Assembly (NCBI GenBank): GCA_017456905.1
Contig: JAFTIL010000023.1
Coordinates: forward strand, 1 to 48,847
Source: Clostridia bacterium
GTDB lineage: Bacteria; Bacillota; Clostridia; Oscillospirales; CAG-272
DNA: 48,847 nt
Reading direction: 5' to 3'
A program made the translations under genes and the position numbers. The notes beneath the pieces were generated by a model, which worked only from the letters and a program-made list of their open reading frames with translations, was not told the origin of the DNA and ran no database searches. Positions 1 through 7,185 of the stretch are shown piece after piece (positions within the stretch are counted from its first letter, which is position 1; each line of letters starts with the position of its first letter).

Positions 1-56
1 TTATATGCACCTCACTTTCACCAATATTATACCACATACTTGCAAATATTTCAACA

Positions 57-229
57 GTGAAGTTGCGGCAAGCCGCAGTGAAGTTTGGGCTTGCGCCCAA
101 GTGAAGTATTGCGCCGAGGGCGCAAAGTGAAGTTAAGTGTTCCGCATCCTATCGCGCGAAGCGCACTTCACGAGGCGTAGCCTCACTTCACGTCCGAAGG
201 ATGCTTCACGTTCCGCTTGCGGAACACTT
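57..229. repeat. Array of short hairpins punctuated by GTGAAGT / ACTTCAC
   Basis: Seen: the heptamer GTGAAGT recurs at 57, 78, 101 and 127, and between copies lie perfect short palindromes (64-77, 85-100, 108-125). In the second half the separator appears as its reverse complement ACTTCAC (or TTCAC), again with palindromes between. An 11-base arm at 135-145 (AAGTGTTCCGC) is exactly complementary to 219-229, so the right half can also close into one large cruciform. No ORF or RNA family is recognised. It lies just downstream of the tRNA terminator. Function unknown. Confidence 0.8.
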
Positions 230-233
230 AGTT

Positions 234-275
234 CAAAAAACGCACCTTTGTCGGTAGACAAAAGTGCGTTTTTTG
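234..275 (-). terminator. Terminator after the tRNA-Thr/tRNA-Tyr pair
   Basis: An inverted repeat of AAAAAACGCAC and GTGCGTTTTTT arms, extended by a pairing TTTGTC/GACAAA part, gives a strong stem with a U-tract on either strand. It follows the CCA end of tRNA-Tyr on the minus strand and is likely bidirectional. Confidence 0.85.
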
Positions 276-276
276 T

Positions 277-361
277 TGGTGGGGGATGGTGGATTCGGAC
301 CACCGAAGTCAGTGACAACAGATTTACAGTCTGCCCCCTTTGGCCGCTCGGGAAATCCCCC
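277..361 (-). tRNA. tRNA-Tyr (GTA), CCA encoded
   Basis: The minus strand folds as a class II tRNA. The acceptor strand GGGGGAT pairs with ATCCCCC, followed by discriminator A and an encoded CCA (277-279). The anticodon loop is CTGTAAA with anticodon GTA in a CAGA/TCTG stem. There is a long variable arm, and the T arm holds GGTCCGAATCC. The D arm is typical of bacterial tRNA-Tyr. It is 4 bases downstream of tRNA-Thr and surely co-transcribed. Confidence 0.95.
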
Positions 362-365
362 GTAT

Positions 366-440
366 TGGAGCTGGTGAACGGAGTCGAACCATCAACCTGC
401 TGATTACAAATCAGCTGCTCTGCCATTGAGCCACACCAGC
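366..440 (-). tRNA. tRNA-Thr (TGT), CCA encoded
   Basis: The minus strand folds into a class I cloverleaf. The acceptor arm GCTGGTG pairs with CACCAGC, followed by discriminator T and an encoded CCA. The anticodon stem CTGAT/ATCAG encloses TTGTA with anticodon TGT (threonine). The T loop reads GGTTCGACTCC. It is the first gene of a two-tRNA transcript from the promoter at 484-512. Confidence 0.95.
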
Positions 441-483
441 ATTTTGTTCGTTCGTTCTCTGCCTTCATCAGCGGAACGACGAT

Positions 484-512
484 ATTATAACACAAGGGTC
501 TCGATTTGTCAA
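484..512 (-). promoter_or_regulatory. Sigma-A promoter of the tRNA pair
   Basis: On the minus strand TTGACA (507-512) is separated by 17 bases from TATAAT (484-489), a perfect match to the housekeeping consensus. It fires about 45 bases upstream of tRNA-Thr, as expected for a stable RNA operon. Confidence 0.9.
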
Positions 513-780
513 GCCTTTTTTTGAAAAAAGTTTAAAATATTTTTCGGTAATCTTTTCCTGCTTTTCCCTGTCGCGGTGCGTTCCCCGTTTTGTCACGCCC
601 CAAGGATGTCCATGTCCTATTTTCCTTCGTCCAACGACGGCCCCCGACAAAACAATCTTTTCTGCGACGCCGTCCTTATGACAAATTTCGTAGGGTAAGG
701 ATAGTATAATAGAAGTACCCATCGAAAATACGGTGTAAACGGAATGAATATAAATACAAGATGTAAAAAGGAGGAAATAC
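513..780. other. Gene-free spacer upstream of spoIIE, with possible Spo0A boxes
   Basis: No supportable gene. A TATAAT at 705-710 lies 70 bases before spoIIE, but no good -35 hexamer is placed at 16-18 bases. Two minus-strand TTTGTC cores (648-653 and 680-685, read as GACAAA on the plus strand) resemble Spo0A boxes (TTTGTCRAA in Bacillus). Bacillus spoIIE is activated by Spo0A from a sigma-A promoter with a poor -35, so the arrangement is suggestive only. The ribosome-binding site AAGGAGG sits near 769-775. Confidence 0.35.
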
Positions 781-3513
781 ATGGAACATACCACCGACTC
801 CCATGCCCCAAGAAAAGCCTTTTCCACCGCTACAGGGGCCCGAACTCATAAGGACAGGGCGGCCGCCGCCCAAAAGCTCAGAAACTTTTCCAAAGGGATC
901 TCCTACCTGGGTGCGGCCTTCCTCTTGGGGACCTGTCCCTTTCCCTTCGGGGCCTTGCCCTTGGGCTTTGCCCTGCTCGGCGGGGCATCGTCCTATACGC
1001 TCTACGTATGGATAGGCCTTTGTCTCTCTGCGCTCCACCCCTCGTTTCCTCTTCCCTTTTGGGCGGGATGGCTCCTCTATAGCGGGGTCCTGCTTTTCAG
1101 GTCGATATTCAGTCGTTTTTCGGCTCCAATGACCACTTCAAGGGTCAAAAATACGCCCTCCGCCCTGCAACGCTTCACCGCTCTTTCGGAATATCTGTGG
1201 AGAGGCGACGAAGGGGACGCCGACACGGTAACGGATTACTACTATGGGAAACGAAATATTCCTGCCAAAACCGAGCAGGAGGAGATCATGGACGAGGAAG
1301 AACGCGGACTTGAGGAACACGCATCTCCCTATTTCCGCGAGCCCATGTTATTGCGAATTCTTTCAGCCTCGCTGGGTTGCTTTGCGCTGGGACTATCCCT
1401 GATTTTTTCACGGGGCTTTGCGGTTTACGATCTGCTGGGATTTTTGATCTCTCTCTTCTCCGCGCCTCTGCTCACGCATCTGCTGGCTCCCTGCTTTGGC
1501 TCCGAAGGGGAGGCCCTGCTCTTTCACGCGGGTATGCCCGATACCCTGCCTCGCCGAGGTCATCATCATCTTTTGGAAGGATACACCGCCCTTTCCCTGT
1601 TTTCTGTGCTTTCCTTGCTGTTCTTTTGCACCCTGGCGGCACGGCAGCATATCCTTACGTTATACTCTCCCTACATCACCCTGCGTCTGGCCCCCATATT
1701 GGCCCTATGGCTGTCCTTGCGGATCACCTCCGCCCGAGGCTTGATCCCGGGCATGGTGGTAGCCATCCTCTGCGGATTGGCAGCCGCCCCTCTGCTCTCA
1801 CCTGCCATCATTCTGGCAGTGCTGGCTTACGGGCTCCTGCGCCCCCTGTCACCCAAGATCGCCGTTGCGGGCGGATGTATCGCCGCCGTGCTTTGGACAG
1901 TGGCGGGCGGCGGCACAGAACAGCTCGTGCTGTATCTCCCCTCTCTCCTGGTGGCCTTGCCGATTTGTCTGGTCATGCAAAAGCTGGAGGCCCATTTACC
2001 TGCGCCCCCCATGGACGCCGATCGAACAGAGGCCATGAAGGACTTCACCTCGGCCATGGAGCAAAAGACCCGCGCCGAAGCTCATCGCTCCCGTCTGGAA
2101 GCACTATCGGGAGCCTTCACCTCTCTCTCCCATATGTTTTACGAGCTGTCGGGCAAGCTCCGCAAACCCAAATTGCCTGAGCTTCGCCGCACCTGCGATG
2201 AGGTCATTGACCGCCATTGCGCCCGTTGCCGCCATCGGGAGATCTGTGACAAGGCGGCCTGTCATCCCGCCGATCTCATGGCCGCACGATTATCCGTACA
2301 GCTTTATCACTATGGCACAGCAGAGGTCTCTTGCCTACCGCCCGAGATCCTCAGCCATTGCCGTCACGCCGAGAGCATCATCACCGACGTCAACACCCGC
2401 TGTGCCAAGCTCACCGAGCATCTTTTCAAAAGCGAAAAGACCGAGGTCTTTGCCACCGATTACGAATCTGTGGCCGATCTGATCCGCGACACCTTAGACG
2501 ATGACGAGGAGGAATATCGCTGTAATCGGGAGGCCGCCGACAGGATCTTTGATTGGCTGACCGCCCGCGGGGTCACAGTGCTGGGTGTGGTGGTCTGCGG
2601 CAAGCGTAATTGCCGTATCATCGTGCGTGGTAGTCACTTCGACCGAAGTGAAGAAGGGCTTTATAACATCCGTTCCGAGCTGGAGGATATCTGTGCCACG
2701 CGACTGACCTTGCCCGCCTTTGAAGCCGAACAGGGTGAAGCGGCTATCTCCATCATGCGCCTATCCTCGGCAGAGTCTTATGAAACCATCTATTCAGGCA
2801 GTACCGTCCCCGCAGGCACAGCCGATGGTGAACCTTTGCCTCCTGCCTTGACCAACGAATTCGGCGGGATCACATATCTCCCTCCTGCCACCTGCGGCGA
2901 TCACATCGCCCTTTTCAAAAGTGAAAACGCCTGCTTCTACGCCCTCATCAGCGACGGTATGGGATCAGGGGAGGATGCCTCTCTCACCTCAGATATCTGC
3001 GCCCTGTTCCTTGAAAAAATGCTATCTGCAGGCAACCGCGTGGAGCTGTCGGTACGGATGCTTAACAGCTTTATCAGACAAAAAAATAACGGCACGGGAG
3101 ACGAGTGCTCGGCCACGGTGGACCTGATGGAACTGGATCTCATGAGCGGACAAGCCATTTTTGCCAAAAACGGCGCCGCCCCCACCTACGTGGTGCGTGG
3201 TGGACGTGTCTACAAGCTGCGTTCCCGTACCCTGCCCATCGGTATCCTCAAGGATAGTGACCCCCAGCTCCTCACCTTCCGTATGCATCCGGGGGACGTG
3301 GTGGTCATGGTCAGCGATGGGGTAACTCACGGGAACGACGAATGTCCTTGGCTCATTGATCTTTTGTCCGAGCCTCTCCCCGAAAGCATGGACCATCTGC
3401 GTCTGGAGATCCTGCGTCACGCCATCGCCTCGGGCTCCCCTGATGATCTTTCAGCCATCGCCGTAAGAGTAGAGGAAAAGCAACCGTCAACCTCCACAAA
3501 AAAACACGCATAA
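781..3513 (+). CDS. spoIIE: Stage II sporulation protein E (SpoIIE), membrane PP2C phosphatase
   Basis: SpoIIE dephosphorylates the anti-anti-sigma factor SpoIIAA, releasing sigma-F in the forespore, and it also interacts with the division machinery. The 910-residue product has the family layout. A short polar N-terminus is followed by hydrophobic segments at about 45-115 and 190-400, interrupted by an acidic polar stretch (about 125-185). A cytoplasmic regulatory part comes next with a Cys/His-rich patch near 465-495. The C-terminal PP2C domain spans about 690-900. Metal-binding acid motifs are visible as SDGMGSGED (about 724) and VSDGVTHG (about 843). Bacillus SpoIIE is about 827 residues, so the extra length lies mostly in the polar stretch between membrane segments. 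The ATG at 781 follows AAGGAGG with good spacing. It is monocistronic, ending at the terminator at 3631. The last 14 codons lie in a 70-bp tandem duplication. Confidence 0.95.
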   Translation: MEHTTDSHAPRKAFSTATGARTHKDRAAAAQKLRNFSKGISYLGAAFLLGTCPFPFGALPLGFALLGGASSYTLYVWIGLCLSALHPSFPLPFWAGWLLYSGVLLFRSIFSRFSAPMTTSRVKNTPSALQRFTALSEYLWRGDEGDADTVTDYYYGKRNIPAKTEQEEIMDEEERGLEEHASPYFREPMLLRILSASLGCFALGLSLIFSRGFAVYDLLGFLISLFSAPLLTHLLAPCFGSEGEALLFHAGMPDTLPRRGHHHLLEGYTALSLFSVLSLLFFCTLAARQHILTLYSPYITLRLAPILALWLSLRITSARGLIPGMVVAILCGLAAAPLLSPAIILAVLAYGLLRPLSPKIAVAGGCIAAVLWTVAGGGTEQLVLYLPSLLVALPICLVMQKLEAHLPAPPMDADRTEAMKDFTSAMEQKTRAEAHRSRLEALSGAFTSLSHMFYELSGKLRKPKLPELRRTCDEVIDRHCARCRHREICDKAACHPADLMAARLSVQLYHYGTAEVSCLPPEILSHCRHAESIITDVNTRCAKLTEHLFKSEKTEVFATDYESVADLIRDTLDDDEEEYRCNREAADRIFDWLTARGVTVLGVVVCGKRNCRIIVRGSHFDRSEEGLYNIRSELEDICATRLTLPAFEAEQGEAAISIMRLSSAESYETIYSGSTVPAGTADGEPLPPALTNEFGGITYLPPATCGDHIALFKSENACFYALISDGMGSGEDASLTSDICALFLEKMLSAGNRVELSVRMLNSFIRQKNNGTGDECSATVDLMELDLMSGQAIFAKNGAAPTYVVRGGRVYKLRSRTLPIGILKDSDPQLLTFRMHPGDVVVMVSDGVTHGNDECPWLIDLLSEPLPESMDHLRLEILRHAIASGSPDDLSAIAVRVEEKQPSTSTKKHA

Positions 3514-3622
3514 AATCGTCAATTACCCCATGACAAAGTCCAAGGAAAAGCAACCGTCAACCTCCACAAAAAAACACGCATAAAATCGTCAATTACCCCA
3601 TGACAAAGTCCAAGGAAAAGCA
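3473..3622. repeat. Perfect 70-bp tandem duplication over the spoIIE stop codon
   Basis: Bases 3473-3542 are repeated exactly at 3543-3612, with a further 10 bases of a third copy. The unit contains the last spoIIE codons, the stop TAA and 3' flank. Because translation stops in copy 1, copy 2 is untranslated and the protein is unaffected. Perfect identity implies a recent event or an assembly error. Confidence 0.95.
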
Positions 3623-3630
3623 TAAAAACA

Positions 3631-3662
3631 GAGCCTCAAGTGAACAAAGTCACTTGAGGCTC
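3631..3662. terminator. Bidirectional terminator between spoIIE and rimI
   Basis: A 13-bp perfect stem (GAGCCTCAAGTGA / TCACTTGAGGCTC) encloses a 6-base loop. A T-rich tail follows on the plus side and an A-rich stretch precedes it, so it can serve both convergent genes. Confidence 0.85.
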
Positions 3663-3669
3663 TTTCATC

Positions 3670-4164
3670 TTATTTCAGCTTCAGCTCCATGATAAGCGCA
3701 TCCTCGGTGGGCTTGGTATAAAAGCCCTTGCGGCGTCCCACCTCGGCAAAGCCTACCTTTCGATACAGAGAGATGGCAGGGGTATTGGACACCCGCACCT
3801 CCAGGGTGATGGTAGCCAGATGCTCTGCCTTGGCGTGCTTGATCAAAGCCTGCACGATGGCCAGGCCCAAGCCCTGTCCTCTATGCTCGGGATGCACGGC
3901 GATGTTGGTGATCTGCCCTTCATCCACGGCAATGAGCATACCGCCGTATGCCGTAACCATGGGGTTCTCTGCCCCTGCCGAGGCTTGGGTGCAAAGGTAA
4001 CCTACGCCGATACCCTCCTTGGTCAACAGTTCAAGGCTGGAGGCGCTCCAAGGCTGATGGAAGCAGAGCTTTTCCAGGACCGCAGTACCTTCCAGATCTG
4101 CAGAGGATGCGGTCAGCAAGCGTGGATGATGCTTGGCGCGTTGCTTTTTGATCTCTTCGGACAT
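3670..4164 (-). CDS. rimI: GNAT N-acetyltransferase, RimI-like
   Basis: RimI acetylates the N-terminal alanine of ribosomal protein S18 using acetyl-CoA. The 164-residue product carries the GNAT acetyl-CoA loop RGQGLG at 95-100. It also has the RimI-type C-terminal signature of a GF.EVGRRKGFY stretch followed by EDALIMEL. An N-terminal extension of about 15 charged residues precedes the fold. The ATG at 4164 has a GGAGG ribosome-binding site. It is the last gene of a three-gene minus-strand operon, 12 bases after the lipoprotein gene. In many Firmicutes rimI sits beside tsaB/tsaD, which are not seen here, so a different GNAT substrate is possible. Confidence 0.8.
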   Translation of the reverse strand: MSEEIKKQRAKHHPRLLTASSADLEGTAVLEKLCFHQPWSASSLELLTKEGIGVGYLCTQASAGAENPMVTAYGGMLIAVDEGQITNIAVHPEHRGQGLGLAIVQALIKHAKAEHLATITLEVRVSNTPAISLYRKVGFAEVGRRKGFYTKPTEDALIMELKLK

Positions 4165-4176
4165 AACGATGCCTCC

Positions 4177-4854
4177 TTACTCCGCGGCTGCTTCTCCAAG
4201 ACCCAAAGCCTTGTGGATCTCGTCGCCCACGGGGATAAACTTCTGATCAAAACGGTCGTAGAAGAAATATTTTCCGTAATTTACCGAAGTTTCCTCGTCT
4301 ATATCATGTATATAATCCGAGCTGTACTCTACGTAAGTCAATACATAATAGATACCCGGATAATCCTCAGAAGCAAAACGAACGCGATAGGTGGCATAGG
4401 GTGTCTTGGCGGGATAGACCGCGGATTCACCCTCGGTATAGGCCTTGACCAAAGCGTCAATGACCTCAGATTTATCAATGGTTTTCAGCTTCAGCTCGGT
4501 GGCGCTGTCCAGATAGATGGTCATTTCTTCTGGTGCCATCTCGGCCAGGGTTGGCAAGGTCACGCCTTCGGAATAGATCACGTTCTTATCCTCAGTAGCC
4601 AACCACTCGTTGGGATCCATATCGGGGAGCTTATAAAGCTCCATCTCTTGTTCCTTCACCACCAGCTTGCCCTGCTTCTTTTCCAGCTTCACAGCCTCAT
4701 AGCAGGTAGATGCGTGGTGCCAAACAACACCCGAGGATTTATCGACAGCATCGCCGGCACCGAGATCCTCATGTATGGTCACTCCGCAAGACGCGAGCGC
4801 CAAAAGAGACAGGCAGAGGCACAGGATAAGCGCTATTTGCTTGGTCATCTTCAT
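4177..4854 (-). CDS. Small predicted lipoprotein of unknown function
   Basis: The 225-residue product starts with a basic n-region, a hydrophobic segment and the lipobox LASC with the lipidated cysteine at 23, so it should be anchored to the outer face of the membrane. The remainder is soluble and acidic, mixed alpha/beta, and rich in Tyr (several YRVRF, YYVLTYVEY strings) but has no domain I recognise. It lies 22 bases after the dCMP deaminase gene and 12 bases before rimI, so the three are probably co-transcribed. That context does not reveal a role. Confidence 0.75.
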   Translation of the reverse strand: MKMTKQIALILCLCLSLLALASCGVTIHEDLGAGDAVDKSSGVVWHHASTCYEAVKLEKKQGKLVVKEQEMELYKLPDMDPNEWLATEDKNVIYSEGVTLPTLAEMAPEEMTIYLDSATELKLKTIDKSEVIDALVKAYTEGESAVYPAKTPYATYRVRFASEDYPGIYYVLTYVEYSSDYIHDIDEETSVNYGKYFFYDRFDQKFIPVGDEIHKALGLGEAAAE

Positions 4855-4876
4855 GTTTTATTCGTTCCTTTCAATA

Positions 4877-5368
4877 TCAATAGCCGAAAATACCCGAGAG
4901 GGAGTCATCGTTTTCGATCCATTCACTTACGTTTATCACACGGTAGTCCTCCGCCGTATCACGGATGATGACCTGCTCAATGCCCGCGTTGATGATCATA
5001 CGCTTACACATCATACAACTGGAGGTGCCTGCCACCAGAGAGCCGTCCTTAGGATCCACGCAAACCATATACAGGGTCGCGCCCAGCATCTGCTCACGGG
5101 AGGCGTTGATGATAGCGTTGGCCTCAGAGTGGAGAGATCGGCACATTTCGTAGCGCTCGCCACGGGGGATATTCAGCTTGTCTCTCATGCAGTAGGCAAG
5201 ATCACTGCAGTTTTTGCGGCCGCGAGGCGCACCGTTGTAGCCCGTGGACACAATGACGTCGTTCTTAACGATAATGGCACCGTACTTTTTTCTCAGGCAG
5301 GTACAACGCTCTGCCACGGTCTGCGCGATATCAAGATAATAATTTTCTTTGGAAATTCTTTCAGCCAT
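4877..5368 (-). CDS. dCMP deaminase (ComEB-like cytidine/deoxycytidylate deaminase family)
   Basis: This enzyme deaminates dCMP to dUMP, feeding dTMP synthesis. In the 163-residue product the zinc site is visible. HSEANA provides His80 and the proton-shuttling Glu82, and SSCMMC provides Cys118 and Cys121 (PCxxC in most relatives). A GYNGAPRG substrate loop (43-50) and an extra Cys cluster (C22, C24, C54, C60) resemble ComEB/T4-type dCMP deaminases. The ATG at 5368 is preceded by AAGGAGG. It is the first gene of the operon and is driven by the promoter at 5425-5453. Confidence 0.88.
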   Translation of the reverse strand: MAERISKENYYLDIAQTVAERCTCLRKKYGAIIVKNDVIVSTGYNGAPRGRKNCSDLAYCMRDKLNIPRGERYEMCRSLHSEANAIINASREQMLGATLYMVCVDPKDGSLVAGTSSCMMCKRMIINAGIEQVIIRDTAEDYRVINVSEWIENDDSLSGIFGY

Positions 5369-5424
5369 AAGTGCCTCCTTGCGGCGTGTGCCGTGGTTAT
5401 TTAGGGGAGATATGCTTTCTTTAT

Positions 5425-5453
5425 ATCATAACATATTTCCGTGAACAAATCAA
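5425..5453 (-). promoter_or_regulatory. Sigma-A promoter of the dCMP deaminase operon
   Basis: On the minus strand TTGATT (5448-5453) is 17 bases from TATGAT (5425-5430), giving a leader of about 50 bases. A small CGGC/GCCG hairpin lies just before the ribosome-binding site. Confidence 0.6.
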
Positions 5454-5485
5454 GCACATTCGCAGAATATTACGAGAATTTTCAG

Positions 5486-5517
5486 AAAAATGAGGCTGAT
5501 CCATAAGGATCAGCCTC
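5486..5517 (-). terminator. Terminator after the MFS permease gene
   Basis: A perfect 11-bp stem (GAGGCTGATCC / GGATCAGCCTC) with a 4-base loop is followed on the minus strand by a U-run (5486-5490). It lies 7 bases after the stop codon of the permease. Confidence 0.85.
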
Positions 5518-5523
5518 GTGATC

Positions 5524-6858
5524 TTACGCACGCTCCACCGAAGCGTCGGGCTCCAGTTGCTTGCGAAAAATAAAGATGTAGGCGATGATAATAAATTGCA
5601 CCACGCCGCACAGCATGATGAGCAGCGGCGTACCCGTCATATACGTGTAGCCGAAGGCTGTAAAGGAAAAATTCTCGGTAAGCTTGGTAAAGATGATACC
5701 AAAGCCCAGACCTGCAAGACCGCCGAGATTAAACACGATCTGATAGAAGGAAGTGTAACAATCACGGTTGGTCAGGGGCATATTGATGTACTGGAAGTTG
5801 GCAAAGGCCACATTGTGTCCCACACCGCCAAAATGCTGGGGCAGGCGCACGATGAGCACCAAGGGAACGTACAGTGGTATGGTCAGCGCCAAAGACGCGA
5901 TGGTAAACTCTCCCGGTTGAATGAAGCCGTACACGATCTGCAAGGGTGCCACAATGAGCAGGGACACGGCAAAGACCTTGAACCAAGAGGTTCGCTCAAT
6001 GCGTTTGCGCCAGAAGTTCATGCAGAAAATGAAGAAGGGGCCGTAAGCAAAAATGATGATATTATAGAAGGTCTGGGTCATCCCGATGTCGTGCAGGAGG
6101 TAATAGTTGAGCTGAGAGGAATAGCAGTACAGAGAAAACTGCCAAAGAAACACGATGACCATGGTCATCATGAATTTCTTGTTTTTTAAGGGGATGGAGA
6201 GGATATCTGAAAACTTGGGGGCGCGGATGACGAGATATTCCACCTCGCGGGGAAGCATGAGAAAAATCACGTCCAAAACACCAAGTCCGAAAGCAAAATA
6301 GCGAAGGGCGATAATGAACCAATCGGGAAGATGGTCACAGAGCCATCCCGCGCTGAGCATGAGGATGCCCGCCACCATGGCTGTAGCAAATTGGCTCACC
6401 GACAGGTGGTACGCCCGCACCTCTTCGGGCTGGAAACGGATGTGCCAGGCCGCATAACCCGCCGTAGCAATAACGTTGAAAAGGCTGGCCAAAAAGGACA
6501 ACACGCCCATGCCCACAAGGCGGGCTGTGTTCCCCTCTACGAGAAGGGGCAAAAGGGTAAGCCCGATCAAATTGATAAAATAATAAAGAAATTTGCAGAT
6601 ACCCAGCATCCAACGCCGCTTTGGAAAACGGTTGAGCAGCTCAGGCGTGATCAGCACGAACATACTGGCAATATAGGGAATGAAGGACAAAATGCCCGCG
6701 CCGTGGATATCAATGCCGTAGGTCTGCAAAAATTCGGTGTAAAAAATGCCCGTGGTAATATAGATCAAAAAGCCTTCGACTACGGTGAAGATCAGAACAC
6801 ACAGGCGGCCTTTGGCATCAGGGTCCTTAAAATTATAAACTTGGCGAAATTTGCTCAT
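5524..6858 (-). CDS. Major facilitator superfamily-type permease
   Basis: The 444-residue product is very hydrophobic, with about 12 predicted membrane spans. A charged loop between spans (NRFPKRRW, near residue 80) sits where the MFS A-motif is expected, and a central polar loop follows PREVEYL. No substrate motif is recognised, so substrate is unknown. The start is taken at ATG 6858, where GGAG precedes it by 7 bases. An upstream in-frame ATG at 6921 lies inside a dispersed repeat and has no ribosome-binding site. It is monocistronic, from the promoter at 7009-7037 to the terminator at 5486. Its mRNA leader is almost entirely a family-A repeat. Confidence 0.8.
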   Translation of the reverse strand: MSKFRQVYNFKDPDAKGRLCVLIFTVVEGFLIYITTGIFYTEFLQTYGIDIHGAGILSFIPYIASMFVLITPELLNRFPKRRWMLGICKFLYYFINLIGLTLLPLLVEGNTARLVGMGVLSFLASLFNVIATAGYAAWHIRFQPEEVRAYHLSVSQFATAMVAGILMLSAGWLCDHLPDWFIIALRYFAFGLGVLDVIFLMLPREVEYLVIRAPKFSDILSIPLKNKKFMMTMVIVFLWQFSLYCYSSQLNYYLLHDIGMTQTFYNIIIFAYGPFFIFCMNFWRKRIERTSWFKVFAVSLLIVAPLQIVYGFIQPGEFTIASLALTIPLYVPLVLIVRLPQHFGGVGHNVAFANFQYINMPLTNRDCYTSFYQIVFNLGGLAGLGFGIIFTKLTENFSFTAFGYTYMTGTPLLIMLCGVVQFIIIAYIFIFRKQLEPDASVERA

Positions 6859-7000
6859 AATCATCTCCGTCTGCCGCCAAACGGCGGCATAAACAAATTT
6901 TGAAATTCGACCGTGTCGCAAGCTTGCGGTAAAGCGGGTCGAGTTCCACTTTTAGGGAGAACAAGCGTGAAACCGCACTTCACGCCACCGTCCTTTGGGT
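6859..7000 (-). repeat. Family-A structured repeat, divergent copy in the MFS permease leader
   Basis: Read on the minus strand this matches the copies at 27293-27598. In order there is a GCGTGAA/TTCACGC stem, TTCTCCCTAAAA, a variable hairpin, the block ACACGGTCGAATT, AAATTTGTTTATGCCGCC with a GGCGGC stem, and a GGAGAT end. The terminal GGAGAT serves as the ribosome-binding site of the permease. The middle hairpin differs from the other copies (a CGCAAG/CTTGCG stem), suggesting structure rather than sequence is kept. Confidence 0.75.
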
Positions 7001-7008
7001 GTCAACCT

Positions 7009-7037
7009 ATTATACTTGATTTTTTCTGCTTTTTCAA
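7009..7037 (-). promoter_or_regulatory. Sigma-A promoter of the MFS permease
   Basis: Minus strand TTGAAA (7032-7037), 17 bases, TATAAT (7009-7014). The predicted start near 7002 yields a leader of about 145 bases that coincides with the family-A repeat. Confidence 0.75.
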
Positions 7038-7123
7038 TGGTGACAAGTGACAGATTTATTAAAAGGATTTTGTTGATTTTGATATATTTTTATCATGACC
7101 ATTTTCGTTTTATCGTGATGCAA

Positions 7124-7152
7124 TTGACTTTTTAAAAAGAATGTGATATACT
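7124..7152 (+). promoter_or_regulatory. Sigma-A promoter of the SH3b lipoprotein
   Basis: TTGACT (7124-7129), 17 bases, TATACT (7147-7152). The coding start is 33 bases downstream of the -10, after a GAAAGGA ribosome-binding site. Confidence 0.8.
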
Positions 7153-7185
7153 GAAGCCATCAAATCCACGAAAGGAATTTTTACG

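Noticed and set aside
57-229. CRISPR array
   Set aside because: The repeated unit is only 7 bases, inserts are palindromes of unequal length, orientation switches midway, and there are no cas genes.
3820-4968. 382-codon plus-strand reading frame
   Set aside because: Runs antisense through rimI, the lipoprotein and part of the deaminase gene.
6859-6921. 21-residue N-terminal extension of the MFS permease
   Set aside because: It lies inside a dispersed repeat and its ATG has no ribosome-binding site; ATG 6858 has one.
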